NCBI GenBank assembly: GCA_001939145.1
Contig: LSRX01001343.1
Span: 82,797-146,796 of the forward strand
Length of the DNA stretch: 64,000 bases
Origin: Symbiodinium microadriaticum
Taxonomy: Eukaryota > Sar > Dinophyceae > Suessiales > Symbiodiniaceae
Direction: 5' to 3'
Positions 36,268 through 44,045 of the stretch are shown here, one piece after another. The number at the start of each line of letters is the position of its first letter. Within the stretch, counting starts at the first letter, position 1. The notes beneath the pieces are model-generated. The model saw only the letters and a list, made by a program, of their open reading frames with translations. It had not been told where the DNA came from and made no database searches. The translations under genes were made by a program, and so were the position numbers.

Positions 36268-37326
36268 CTACAGCTTGTTAGCTGCAAGTTGGATCGCAAG
36301 ACGGAAGCCAGGACGGCTAGCGGCCGGACTATCAGTCTGTTGGATATCCTTATGACGGTCTTGGAAACCTCTTAAGACCCAACGGGCCTTACATTTTAGA
36401 AAGTTTCCGTCCTTATCTCTTTTCAGGGTCAAGACCCATCGACCAGTCACATAATTTCGGATGTTTCCGAGTTTACGAGTGTCAATCAACTCGAAGACAT
36501 CGTTATCCAACCAGCTCTGATATTCGGCTGCCTTCGCTTCGTCGAACTGCTTCTTCAGTTCTCGCTTTTCCTTGGCAGTTGCCTCCTTCCTCTGTGCCTT
36601 CTGTGAGAGATTAGAAAGGCCCTTGAGAGGGCTCACAGATAGTGCCTTGTCGTCTTCAGTAAGAAGATCATATTCCTCACGGATATCGGATCGATTTTTC
36701 CTTGAAGGTTGGTACCGTGTTCGGTCCGATCTTATCCTGGAAGTAACCTCTCTGATGTCTATAGGACTCCCACCCATATAGCGAGGCATAGAGAACGATC
36801 CAGTGTTGCTACACAGCTTCTGTTCTTCTGTGAGCAAGACCCAGTCTTTCTCATCGATAACGAGATCACCTTCTTCATCTGAGTAATACCTTGTGTCATC
36901 AGACTCGGCATCACTCTCAGGTTCGGGTGACCCAGACGAATGAGGAAGAATAGAAGGTTGTCCAGGATCATCTGGCACCAGCTCTTCTGAGGACTCTTCG
37001 TCACCTTCTTGTACAGGAAGGATTGGTCCAGGCTGCTGTGGTGCCGCCTTCGGTTTCGGTTTAGGAGTCGGTGTTGACGGAGGTGACTTCTGTTTGTGAG
37101 GAGAAACTTTTCTCTCTGATGATGACCTTGGCGACACATCACCCCCCAGACGCTGAGGAGACGAAGGGCGAGGAGGCGGATGCACGCGAGGCTTAGCCCG
37201 AGCAGGCAGGAGCCACGGGCTCATCAGAGGATACGGCCGGAGGGCCGGGAGGAGGACTGGGAGGAGGAGGTCTCGACGGAGGAGAGTCTGGCGGCATAGG
37301 CTCGTCAGGCTCTGGCATAGAGGCAT
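36268..37326 (-). CDS. Acidic linker and RT N-terminus, element C
   Basis: 352 codons. The first 230 are Pro/Ser/Glu/Asp-rich with a Lys patch. The RVT_2 start follows: YQSWLDNDVFELIDTRKL, then a WVLTLKRD strand, KARWVLRGFQD and SPAASRPGFRLAIQLAANK, the fingers region of copia RT. It ends at a TAG where D has TGG, a nonsense mutation directly before the first catalytic Asp region. Confidence 0.8.
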   Translation of the reverse strand: MPLCQSLTSLCRQTLLRRDLLLPVLLPALRPYPLMSPWLLPARAKPRVHPPPRPSSPQRLGGDVSPRSSSERKVSPHKQKSPPSTPTPKPKPKAAPQQPGPILPVQEGDEESSEELVPDDPGQPSILPHSSGSPEPESDAESDDTRYYSDEEGDLVIDEKDWVLLTEEQKLCSNTGSFSMPRYMGGSPIDIREVTSRIRSDRTRYQPSRKNRSDIREEYDLLTEDDKALSVSPLKGLSNLSQKAQRKEATAKEKRELKKQFDEAKAAEYQSWLDNDVFELIDTRKLGNIRNYVTGRWVLTLKRDKDGNFLKCKARWVLRGFQDRHKDIQQTDSPAASRPGFRLAIQLAANKL

Positions 37327-37951
37327 CGTCGGATGTTTTGCGAGACCTATTGGTACTCATAGGCTCGGACGGATCAGAAGGCGAAACTTCCATGTCCGGC
37401 ATGATAACATCCGGTGGCGGGCGAACCGACGGCGATTGCTTACCGCCTGTCATCTGGAACAGCACCCCCGAGAATGTTGTTGGGTGCATTTTGTCCCAGG
37501 AGACCTGATGCGGCATACAACAGGTCAGAGTTTGATTGGGACGCTTCTTGTTCCAGAAAACAAGGACTCCATCACTTGCACTTGCTAGTGTTTTCATCGT
37601 ACCAAATGTGCCTCTGTATAAAGTACACTGCTCAAAACCTGACCCTGGTAAGAGTCTTGATCTGAGATGAGTAATGTCGGATACCAATGCATCAAGGGAC
37701 GGCGATGGTTTGGAGTGATGCAGGGGCATCTCAGTTTTACTCGGAAGAGAATTGACTTTGTTCACAAGCGATCTGATTTTTGGATCCTGCAATAACTTCG
37801 AATCCTTGAGAGGATTGATTGTCAGTAGTGAATACTCCTTGTCAAGTAGTTCACTAAGACCTTGGAGACATTCATCTCCGGAATACTGCAGGAGATCTGT
37901 CAGAAGTGACAGGTGTGAGGCATAGGAGTCGCGATTTAGGAATTTTGCCAA
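37193..37951 (-). CDS. Linker between methyltransferase-like domain and RT, element C
   Basis: 252 codons, the continuation after the TAG (the first codon is TTG). It starts with helical sequence (YASHLSLLTDLLQYSGDECL), then a small mixed domain that includes CTLYRGTFGTMKTL, then Pro/Asp-rich sequence (MPPDSPPSRPPPPSPPP). A 4-base insertion relative to D near 37210 shifts the frame. No catalytic domain is recognised; the equivalent stretch in D is at 53749-54594 and the start of 52271-53821. Confidence 0.6.
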   Translation of the reverse strand: MAKFLNRDSYASHLSLLTDLLQYSGDECLQGLSELLDKEYSLLTINPLKDSKLLQDPKIRSLVNKVNSLPSKTEMPLHHSKPSPSLDALVSDITHLRSRLLPGSGFEQCTLYRGTFGTMKTLASASDGVLVFWNKKRPNQTLTCCMPHQVSWDKMHPTTFSGVLFQMTGGKQSPSVRPPPDVIMPDMEVSPSDPSEPMSTNRSRKTSDDASMPEPDEPMPPDSPPSRPPPPSPPPGPPAVSSDEPVAPACSG

Positions 37952-37999
37952 ACACGCAGCAAAAGTGTCGCAGAACTCATATGGATATACTTGTGACAG

Positions 38000-38401
38000 C
38001 TAGGTTTTGAGCCCGTAGCCTTGAATACCCGAGTCACTCTTGGGAGAGGTTTCTGGAGATTTCGACTTCTGGTAACTCCTTCGGATTGGAGACAGGATCT
38101 GCTGTGGCAGGTTATGCATGAAGGTGGCTGGCGAGGATTGGTAATATCCCTCAGGATCCTTCATACCATAGGCCTGGAGGTTGCATACTTCATAGCTGAC
38201 CTTGTGATTTGACAGCATCCGTCTGGCTTCTGGTGTTGACCATAGTCTGCTATAGTAAGGGTTCTCAAGGACAAAGTAGCGTCCTAGTTTCATCTGATGA
38301 TCAGCAACCGATTCACAGAATCTAAGGATAGCTAATCCCTTGGCAGGACCCTTCTTCCACTGAGAGTGCCAACTGTTCCACTGGGAATGGTCAGGCGACA
38401 T
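38000..38401 (-). CDS. Methyltransferase-like domain, second half, element C
   Basis: 133 codons continuing after the 4-base insertion. The first residues are MSPDHSQWNSW. In cytosine-5 methyltransferase-like folds this place holds the Pro-Cys catalytic motif; here it is Pro-Asp. Next come a helix and YFVLENPYYSRLW, resembling an ENV/ENP-type strand, then VCNLQAYGM. Together with the ELYGGSSRMS motif upstream this resembles a SAM-dependent methyltransferase fold that has lost its catalytic Cys. It ends at a TAG where element D has AAG, a point nonsense mutation. Confidence 0.6.
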   Translation of the reverse strand: MSPDHSQWNSWHSQWKKGPAKGLAILRFCESVADHQMKLGRYFVLENPYYSRLWSTPEARRMLSNHKVSYEVCNLQAYGMKDPEGYYQSSPATFMHNLPQQILSPIRRSYQKSKSPETSPKSDSGIQGYGLKT

Positions 38402-38426
38402 TACAATGATGGTAGGCTCTTGTTCT

Positions 38427-41400
38427 TTAATTGATGATCTTCAAGAGTTTGGCTCGACCATGAGGTTGTTCAAGGTCAAGACCACTACGCAGATCTACAG
38501 GCTGACCTACTCTCAGACCAGAGAGAGCAGCCTTATGACTCATACGAGATGATCCCCCGTACAATTCCAGGAAATCGATTTTTCCTGTTCCAGTCACCTG
38601 CCAGTGACATTCGTGATGGGGTACGGATAGGTCTGCTGAAGTCAGTGAAGCATCAAAGGTCACCGTGCAACTGGCATGGTCAGAGCCTTCGGACGACAGT
38701 GACTCCTCAGCTGGAGCCAATGGAATGTCCACATCGCATGTAACATCATGGTTCTTTCTCAGTTTTGAGACGTTGACACGTACAATACGTGTGCCTAGAT
38801 CAACACCTACCATAGAGCCTCCGAGTTCGGAGATTACCTTTCCTTTTAGCCAGGAACCTTGTCTTGAGCCTGTCGATCCAATTTTGGATGTGTCGACTGA
38901 CCAGTAGTATACCTTGTCTCCTAAGGTGAATGGTCCGTCTGACATGGACAGCCGTGATGCAAGGTCTCTGCGAAGATCGTCAGGCTGTCTGGCTTCTTGA
39001 TAAGCCTTGTTGGCAAGCTCCCTAATGGCTCTTGCAGTGACCTCAGTATCAGTAGGGTTACCTGTCAACTGATTGGGGTCTGAGTTCTCGGGTGTAATTA
39101 CATCACGAGGACGTCTACCAAAGGCCATTTCTAAAGGAGTTACTCCTCCATAGGTAACCGAAGAGTTTCTTGCCAAGCAAGCTTGTCTCACCAGATTGCC
39201 ATACTTCATTGTGATTCCATTGAACTGTGGATCACCATCCTTGATGATCTGAAGTATGATCTTCAGCTGATGTTTCAGCAATCGCACGGCTGCTTCGGCC
39301 CGGTTGGGCCAAGGAGTTCCAGGTCCTGTTGCTACAGGTTTTATGTTCTGTCTATTGTAATGTGCCTCCATTTGTGGAGTCACAAAGGCTTGATCTCCAA
39401 CTACAACCTTTGGGTTGATCTGATATTTTTCAAAATAATCATTCATGACTGACATTGTAGTGTGCTCTTCCTTGTCCTGAACGACCTCAGCAGTCAACAG
39501 GTTTGTTGCTCCATCATAAAGAATGAGAAAATCAAGACGACTATGCTTGCCTGGGATCGGCAACTCTCCGTGATCTGCAAAAGTCAAATCACCGAAAGTA
39601 TCTGATCTTAGACCAGAAATCTTCGCTCTTGATGGAGCGCGCTTATGTTCCTGGCAAGTAGAGCACTTCTTGACCAGTTGGTCGTAGAGTTCATAAATTT
39701 CCCTGGGAATCTGAAGAGCTGTTGTTCTTCTCTTGAACTGTTCTAAGTTCATATGTCTATGCTTCAAGTGAAGCTTGTATAGCTCAACTGGATCCTTGAG
39801 TTTCTCGTGTATCCTGCGAAGAGCTAAGGGAAGAGAAGGAGCTGCATCAGGAACAGGCTCTTCTTCAATGATTCCTTCACCGGATGGTGGATTTGGTCCA
39901 GAAGCTGGGTGTTCCTTCGACTCAAGTGGTCTTACCTTCGTCCCGTTATCGGCTCCTGGAACCAGAGACCCTTCATCTACCGGTGTCTTTGGAACATACT
40001 TGTGTTCCTTTGTCTTTTTCATCAGTCTTTTAAGACTGGCTGGTGTTTTCACCGTTCCTGATGGAAGCTCGAGTCGATCTGGTTCGGGTGAGTCTGAAGC
40101 TTCAGGAAGCGGACCTTTTGATCCTGAAGATGGTTCTGAAGGTTCTGCAGATGTTTCTGCAGGTTTCGAAGCTGGAGTTGAGGCAGTCTTGCCTCTGATT
40201 CTTACCGTGGGTGCTGGCGGTTCTGACGGCGAGTCTGTTACCGCACGGTCACAACCTTTCTTATAGGTATGAGCTCTCTTCTTCCCTGCACAAGCTGGGC
40301 AGCGACCTTCAGGAACACTTCCCGATCCTAAGGCTGAGTCTGAGACCTGGAAAGAAGATCCTGACTTAGCTGGATACTTCCTGGTGGAAGTGAAACCAAG
40401 AAGGTCTAGTACCAAGTGGTTATTGGTACTGATTGGAAGTGGAGTCTTGTACAGACCGAAAGCTTCACAGGTAGCAAGGTCTGCTGTTGGACTGCAATCA
40501 AGAGTCATGCGAAGATTCCTCATCTGTTCAATGGAGAACAGGATGGGAACCTTTCCCTGATCCAGCACCTCAATGGTTGTGTCTCTTCTTGGTGTTGTGT
40601 TAAACCAAAGAGTCACTCGCTCCTTGATAAGAGCTGTTTCGCTGTCTGCAAAAGAAAACTTCGTGTTCGAAGGTGAGAATGTGAACTCAATCTTGCCAGG
40701 AGCGTACCGCTCAACTGCTTTGATAAGCCGGTTTACGGCATATCGGGATCCCATTGCCCTTGTACAACCTGAGTCAAGAATGACATAGGTAGGGCTTTTG
40801 TCAAGGTTGATCCGCAAAGGAAACACCGCTGATGCAGTGTCCACACCTGGCCCTTGATCAGCGTACTGAATCGAGGGCATGTAACTCTCAAAAGAGTTGT
40901 ACACGGCTTCATGGTGCGCGCTCGGATCTGTGCCTCTTCCATGTGATCCTGCCTTGGTTCTTCTCTTGTGTTTCCGTGTTTTTCCTTTCGAGGCTCTTGC
41001 ATAATAAGTATATGATGTATTCTCATCATAGGCGGCATAATTCCAGCCTGAGTCAGTATAATAACTGTCCTCATACCATGCATCCCAGCCCGGTGCGGTG
41101 GAACCTTCATAGGCATGCGGAGACGCATTAGGGTCTCCTTGAGAGGAGGCAGATTTAGCTGCATCCTTTCCTTTGCCTTTTGCCTTAGCACCTTTGAAAG
41201 AACTTCCTTCCTTGCCTTTGTCCTTTCCTTTTCCCTTGCCTTTTCCACCTTTTTCCTTTCCTTTTCCTTTTCCTTTACCGTAGTAGCTGGGATCGGTTGG
41301 TTCATGTTCTGCCTGGTTGGCTCTCCCTTTTCCGCGATATGACCTAAAGCGGCCACGTCCTTTACGCTTGCCTCCCTTGGCTCTTCCCGGAGATCCGGGA

Positions 41401-41834
41401 CGCATTTTTGGTCTTTTTCCTTTCTTGAATCTCCTTGCAATGAAGGCCTCGTTGTCATCGATCGTCCAAAAGACGGTTTCATCATCTGCTGCTAAGAAAC
41501 CTTCCTCAAGTGTATCCTCGTCCTGGAGCCAAAATCCGTCTGCTCCATCATATTCTCCCTGGTCAAGGATGAGGAAGTTTCGGCCTCCACGCCTTCGGCG
41601 TTGGTCTCTCCGTCCGTGCCTGTCCTTCTTGTTAGAAGTATGCCGAATATTCGGATCCTGCAGACCAGTTCTGGTCGCTGAGAACTGATCGAACATGGTC
41701 TGACGTACCACGGGGTACGAGTAGGCCTCTATTCGGTAACCTTGGTTGGTAAGGGCTGAGACCAACCGTTCACGTTGCATTTCGTTGAGGTCGGACTGCA
41801 CTAAGAACAGGAGAGCTAGGAGATTATCATTCAA
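38427..41834 (-). CDS. Gag C-terminus, protease, integrase and start of methyltransferase-like domain, element C
   Basis: 1135 codons, continuing Gag (the first codon is TTG). A Lys-Gly-rich basic tract is at about 165-225; no zinc knuckle is seen there. Protease DSGCTRAMG begins near 352. A Cys/His motif, C-x2-C-x6-H-x5-C (CPACAGKKRAH...), lies after the protease near 508 and is conserved in D. Integrase: HLKHRH...CSTC zinc region (about 686-726); core Asp near 752 (FADHGE), Asp near 811 (VVGDQAF) and Glu in NRAEAAVR near 845. A beta-rich C-terminal integrase region contains VYYWSVDTSK. From about 1082 the frame enters the methyltransferase-like domain (DFLELYGGSSRMSHKAAL). It stops because of a 4-base insertion relative to D near 38430. 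Confidence 0.92.
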   Translation of the reverse strand: MNDNLLALLFLVQSDLNEMQRERLVSALTNQGYRIEAYSYPVVRQTMFDQFSATRTGLQDPNIRHTSNKKDRHGRRDQRRRRGGRNFLILDQGEYDGADGFWLQDEDTLEEGFLAADDETVFWTIDDNEAFIARRFKKGKRPKMRPGSPGRAKGGKRKGRGRFRSYRGKGRANQAEHEPTDPSYYGKGKGKGKEKGGKGKGKGKDKGKEGSSFKGAKAKGKGKDAAKSASSQGDPNASPHAYEGSTAPGWDAWYEDSYYTDSGWNYAAYDENTSYTYYARASKGKTRKHKRRTKAGSHGRGTDPSAHHEAVYNSFESYMPSIQYADQGPGVDTASAVFPLRINLDKSPTYVILDSGCTRAMGSRYAVNRLIKAVERYAPGKIEFTFSPSNTKFSFADSETALIKERVTLWFNTTPRRDTTIEVLDQGKVPILFSIEQMRNLRMTLDCSPTADLATCEAFGLYKTPLPISTNNHLVLDLLGFTSTRKYPAKSGSSFQVSDSALGSGSVPEGRCPACAGKKRAHTYKKGCDRAVTDSPSEPPAPTVRIRGKTASTPASKPAETSAEPSEPSSGSKGPLPEASDSPEPDRLELPSGTVKTPASLKRLMKKTKEHKYVPKTPVDEGSLVPGADNGTKVRPLESKEHPASGPNPPSGEGIIEEEPVPDAAPSLPLALRRIHEKLKDPVELYKLHLKHRHMNLEQFKRRTTALQIPREIYELYDQLVKKCSTCQEHKRAPSRAKISGLRSDTFGDLTFADHGELPIPGKHSRLDFLILYDGATNLLTAEVVQDKEEHTTMSVMNDYFEKYQINPKVVVGDQAFVTPQMEAHYNRQNIKPVATGPGTPWPNRAEAAVRLLKHQLKIILQIIKDGDPQFNGITMKYGNLVRQACLARNSSVTYGGVTPLEMAFGRRPRDVITPENSDPNQLTGNPTDTEVTARAIRELANKAYQEARQPDDLRRDLASRLSMSDGPFTLGDKVYYWSVDTSKIGSTGSRQGSWLKGKVISELGGSMVGVDLGTRIVRVNVSKLRKNHDVTCDVDIPLAPAEESLSSEGSDHASCTVTFDASLTSADLSVPHHECHWQVTGTGKIDFLELYGGSSRMSHKAALSGLRVGQPVDLRSGLDLEQPHGRAKLLKIIN

Positions 41835-41880
41835 GGGAAACGCTCTACGATGGGTATCGAGGCGATCCTGGTTCCATTGG

Positions 41881-42519
41881 TCAAAGTGGCGTGCGGCAAA
41901 CTGTTCTCTCTTGAATGGTTCGGAAAGTGGGGTCTGCTTGTACTGCAGCGAGAAATTCTGGATTTCGGTCTTCCAGGTTTACCTCTGGTAAGAGGTCCAT
42001 CCATGAGTTTCTCAAGCGCTGTAGCACTATTTCAAACTTAGCAATCCAAGTCACAAAGTCTTGATTGCCTTTCCATGCCTTGAACAAACCGAGGAAGCGC
42101 CGCAGGAAAACATACTGTTCTCCCTTGACAAAGAATGGACGCATCTTCCTTTTGAAGTAATCTACTCCATCTTGGGCTGCAAGCTTCGTTCGGTCTAACG
42201 ATTCCTTTTGTACTGCGGCCAATCCGGTGAGCCTCGTCTTGAGAGACGGTCCTCTCTTGCTTTCATCCAACGTCGTAATGTCACACCAGTCGTCGATCAA
42301 CTGTTCATACTCAAACCACGAAGTGGTTCCATCATAGGCAGGCGCTATCTTGGGCGTTATGCCTAATTGGGAGAGCATGCGATCAGATGTCGCAAAAGAC
42401 TGTGCTGCATATGACGCTGGACCTTGAGAGGTCTTCTCGTCTTCTGAGTATCTGAGTATCCCCCGGAAGATTGGGAGCTGTTGTCTCCTCCGCTTGCATT
42501 GGAGGTAGACATCGTGCAA
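41881..42519 (-). CDS. Gag N-terminal region, element C
   Basis: 212-codon frame whose first codon is TTG. The likely start is the ATG at 42512-42510 in the neighbouring frame, which reads MSTSNASGGDNSSQSSGG before a frameshift into this one near EDEKTSQG. The body is a copia Gag capsid domain: a W-F-E-Y-E-Q-L-I-DDW motif near residue 70, then helices with YVFLRRFLGLFKAW, and a final WMDLLPE segment. It loses the frame near 41915 through a one-base indel and continues in the 38427-41834 frame. No counterpart exists in element D, which is truncated here. Confidence 0.75.
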   Translation of the reverse strand: MHDVYLQCKRRRQQLPIFRGILRYSEDEKTSQGPASYAAQSFATSDRMLSQLGITPKIAPAYDGTTSWFEYEQLIDDWCDITTLDESKRGPSLKTRLTGLAAVQKESLDRTKLAAQDGVDYFKRKMRPFFVKGEQYVFLRRFLGLFKAWKGNQDFVTWIAKFEIVLQRLRNSWMDLLPEVNLEDRNPEFLAAVQADPTFRTIQERTVCRTPL

Positions 42520-42600
42520 TACCCCGGCCCGCCTTGTTAAGCGATTGGCCAGCCGCCAACCGCTGATGCGGTGCCTTCACGGGGTGGGCGAGCCCTTCCG

Positions 42601-42613
42601 GGCTCCGCTACCA
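42601..42613 (-). promoter_or_regulatory. Primer binding site of element C, initiator-Met type
   Basis: Minus strand TGGTAGCGGAGCC, six bases after the 5' LTR end. It is complementary to a tRNA 3' end GCTACCA, typical of eukaryotic initiator Met-tRNA, and shares 12 bases with the element A site. Confidence 0.75.
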
Positions 42614-42619
42614 GAAAAC

Positions 42620-42867
42620 TGAGCCGGTACACACCCCTACAGGATTACTCCTGATGGAGTGTAGGTCAGTTAAGTCCCACGGACCTAAGGCAATGCCCTT
42701 GCACACGGACAGCAAGTGTTTTGTTCTGCTACGCAGAGAGAGCTAGTGTCAAGTCGGTAAAACCACTTGAGCCAATGAGCGACAGACATGTATACATGTG
42801 AACCTACAGCCATTGCTGAAGACACTACTGTAGCTGTGATAGACCCTTATGGGTTATTACACAAACA
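42620..42867 (-). repeat. 5' LTR of element C
   Basis: 248 bp, matching 27130-27381 with four substitutions. The outer end meets a G-rich tract with one N at 42882 and may have lost a few bases there. Confidence 0.9.
42766..42775 (-). promoter_or_regulatory. Spliced-leader-like decamer in element C LTR
   Basis: TTGGCTCAAG in sense orientation at about position 93 of the LTR, preceded by GCTCA. Identical copies are at 27280-27289 (3' LTR of C) and 43691-43700 (LTR of D). Confidence 0.5.
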
Positions 42868-43372
42868 GGGGTGGGGGGGTGNTATCCACAGGAACTGTTC
42901 ATAGTAGCCCAGATGCTCCACGATGCTTTGTATGCCATGCTCATGATGCGATGTGGGTCATCGCTGGGCTGCTCATGCGAGTAAAACAAGCCTTCCCCCA
43001 ACCAATTTCGAGCTTTCGCTGAAAGCCCTCGCAAAGGCAAACAGACAACGTAGAAAAGTCCAGAGATAGGCTTGGCAACTTTATAAGATGGCGGACATCA
43101 CGAAAGTACTGTAAATACCGAGTAAAATGGCTCTTGCGGAGATGTTGTTCGGGGTGTCGGCGTAACAATCTCGACTTCATTCTTCCCGCACACCCACGCA
43201 CCCCCACAACAGAAAAGTCCACAATCGGATGCTGGAGTTAGTGAAAACTCGCAGCTGAAATTTCTAGCTTCATAAGATGTTCCTACATGACGAAAGTGCT
43301 GTAAATACCGAGTAAAACGGATGTGGGTTACAAGAGTATGTAAAAGAGGTGGTTGGTAGGGGGGGGCGTGGC

Positions 43373-43431
<59 letters not shown>

Positions 43432-43544
43432 CTAGCACAGTATGTTGGCACGTGTAGCGTGGCAGTGTCCTTGTAAAAGCAGGAGAAGTAGGAGCACCAC
43501 CAACAGTAGTAGTGGTAGAAGTACAAGGGAGGGGAGGGGGGGGG
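42868..43544. other. Spacer between elements C and D with repeats
   Basis: Starts and ends with G-runs. It contains two diverged copies, about 160 bp apart, of a segment from GAAAAGTCCA (43053 and 43212) to GTAAATACCGAGTAAAA. A (GTA)n array lies at 43374-43431. The stretch GTAAAAGAGGTGGTTGGTAG (43344-43363) has a near reverse complement at 27011-27030 beside the other end of element C. No gene recognised. Confidence 0.7.
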
Positions 43545-43801
43545 TGAGCCGGTACACCCCTTCAGGATTACTCCTGTTGGAGTGTAGGTCAGTTGGGTCC
43601 CACGGACCTAAGGCAATGCGCTTGCACGCGGACAGCAAGTGTTTTGTTCTGCTACGCAGAGAGAGAGCTAGTGTCAAGTCGGTAAAACCACTTGAGCCAA
43701 TGAGCAACAGATATGCATACATGTGAACCTACAGCCATTGCTGAAGACACTACTGTAGCTGTAAGTCTACTGTTATACCCCTTTGGGTAGTTACATAAAC
43801 A
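43545..43801 (-). repeat. 3' LTR of element D
   Basis: 257 bp, homologous to both LTRs of C. The outer end meets a G-rich tract, as in C. The polypurine tract is at 43810-43822. It has the SL-like decamer at 43691-43700. Confidence 0.9.
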
Positions 43802-44045
43802 AACAGACACTAATTTTCTTTTGTCGTAAGCATGGCTGACTGTCCACACATATACATCTAGTTAGATGTGCTCACTGTCTCGAACTATGCGGGGTATTGG
43901 GCTCAACAAAAAGACAATATCTAAGATATGTCATATAGCTTAAGAACACTCGGAAGTTCTCCTTTTCATGTAACTATTTGGCTCAGAGAGATCATCTGTA
44001 CAAGACCAAGTCTGTCCTTCTTTGCACACTGAATTATGCATCGGC

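Larger units (their letters stand above)
27130..42867 (-). mobile_element. Giant Ty1/copia-type retrotransposon, element C, 15.7 kb, with accessory third ORF
   Basis: Minus-strand element with LTRs at 42620-42867 (5') and 27130-27381 (3'). Order: LTR, initiator-Met primer site, gag with Lys-Gly runs, protease, integrase, methyltransferase-like domain, Pro/acidic linker, RT, RNase H, ~77-bp gap with polypurine tract and splice-acceptor signal, third ORF of about 2,350 codons, polypurine tract, LTR. The third ORF lies inside the LTRs and is also present in element D, so it belongs to the element. LTR divergence is 4 substitutions and 2 indels in about 250 bp. Several stops and frameshifts make this copy defective. 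Both flanks are G-runs, so no target duplication can be resolved. Confidence 0.95.
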
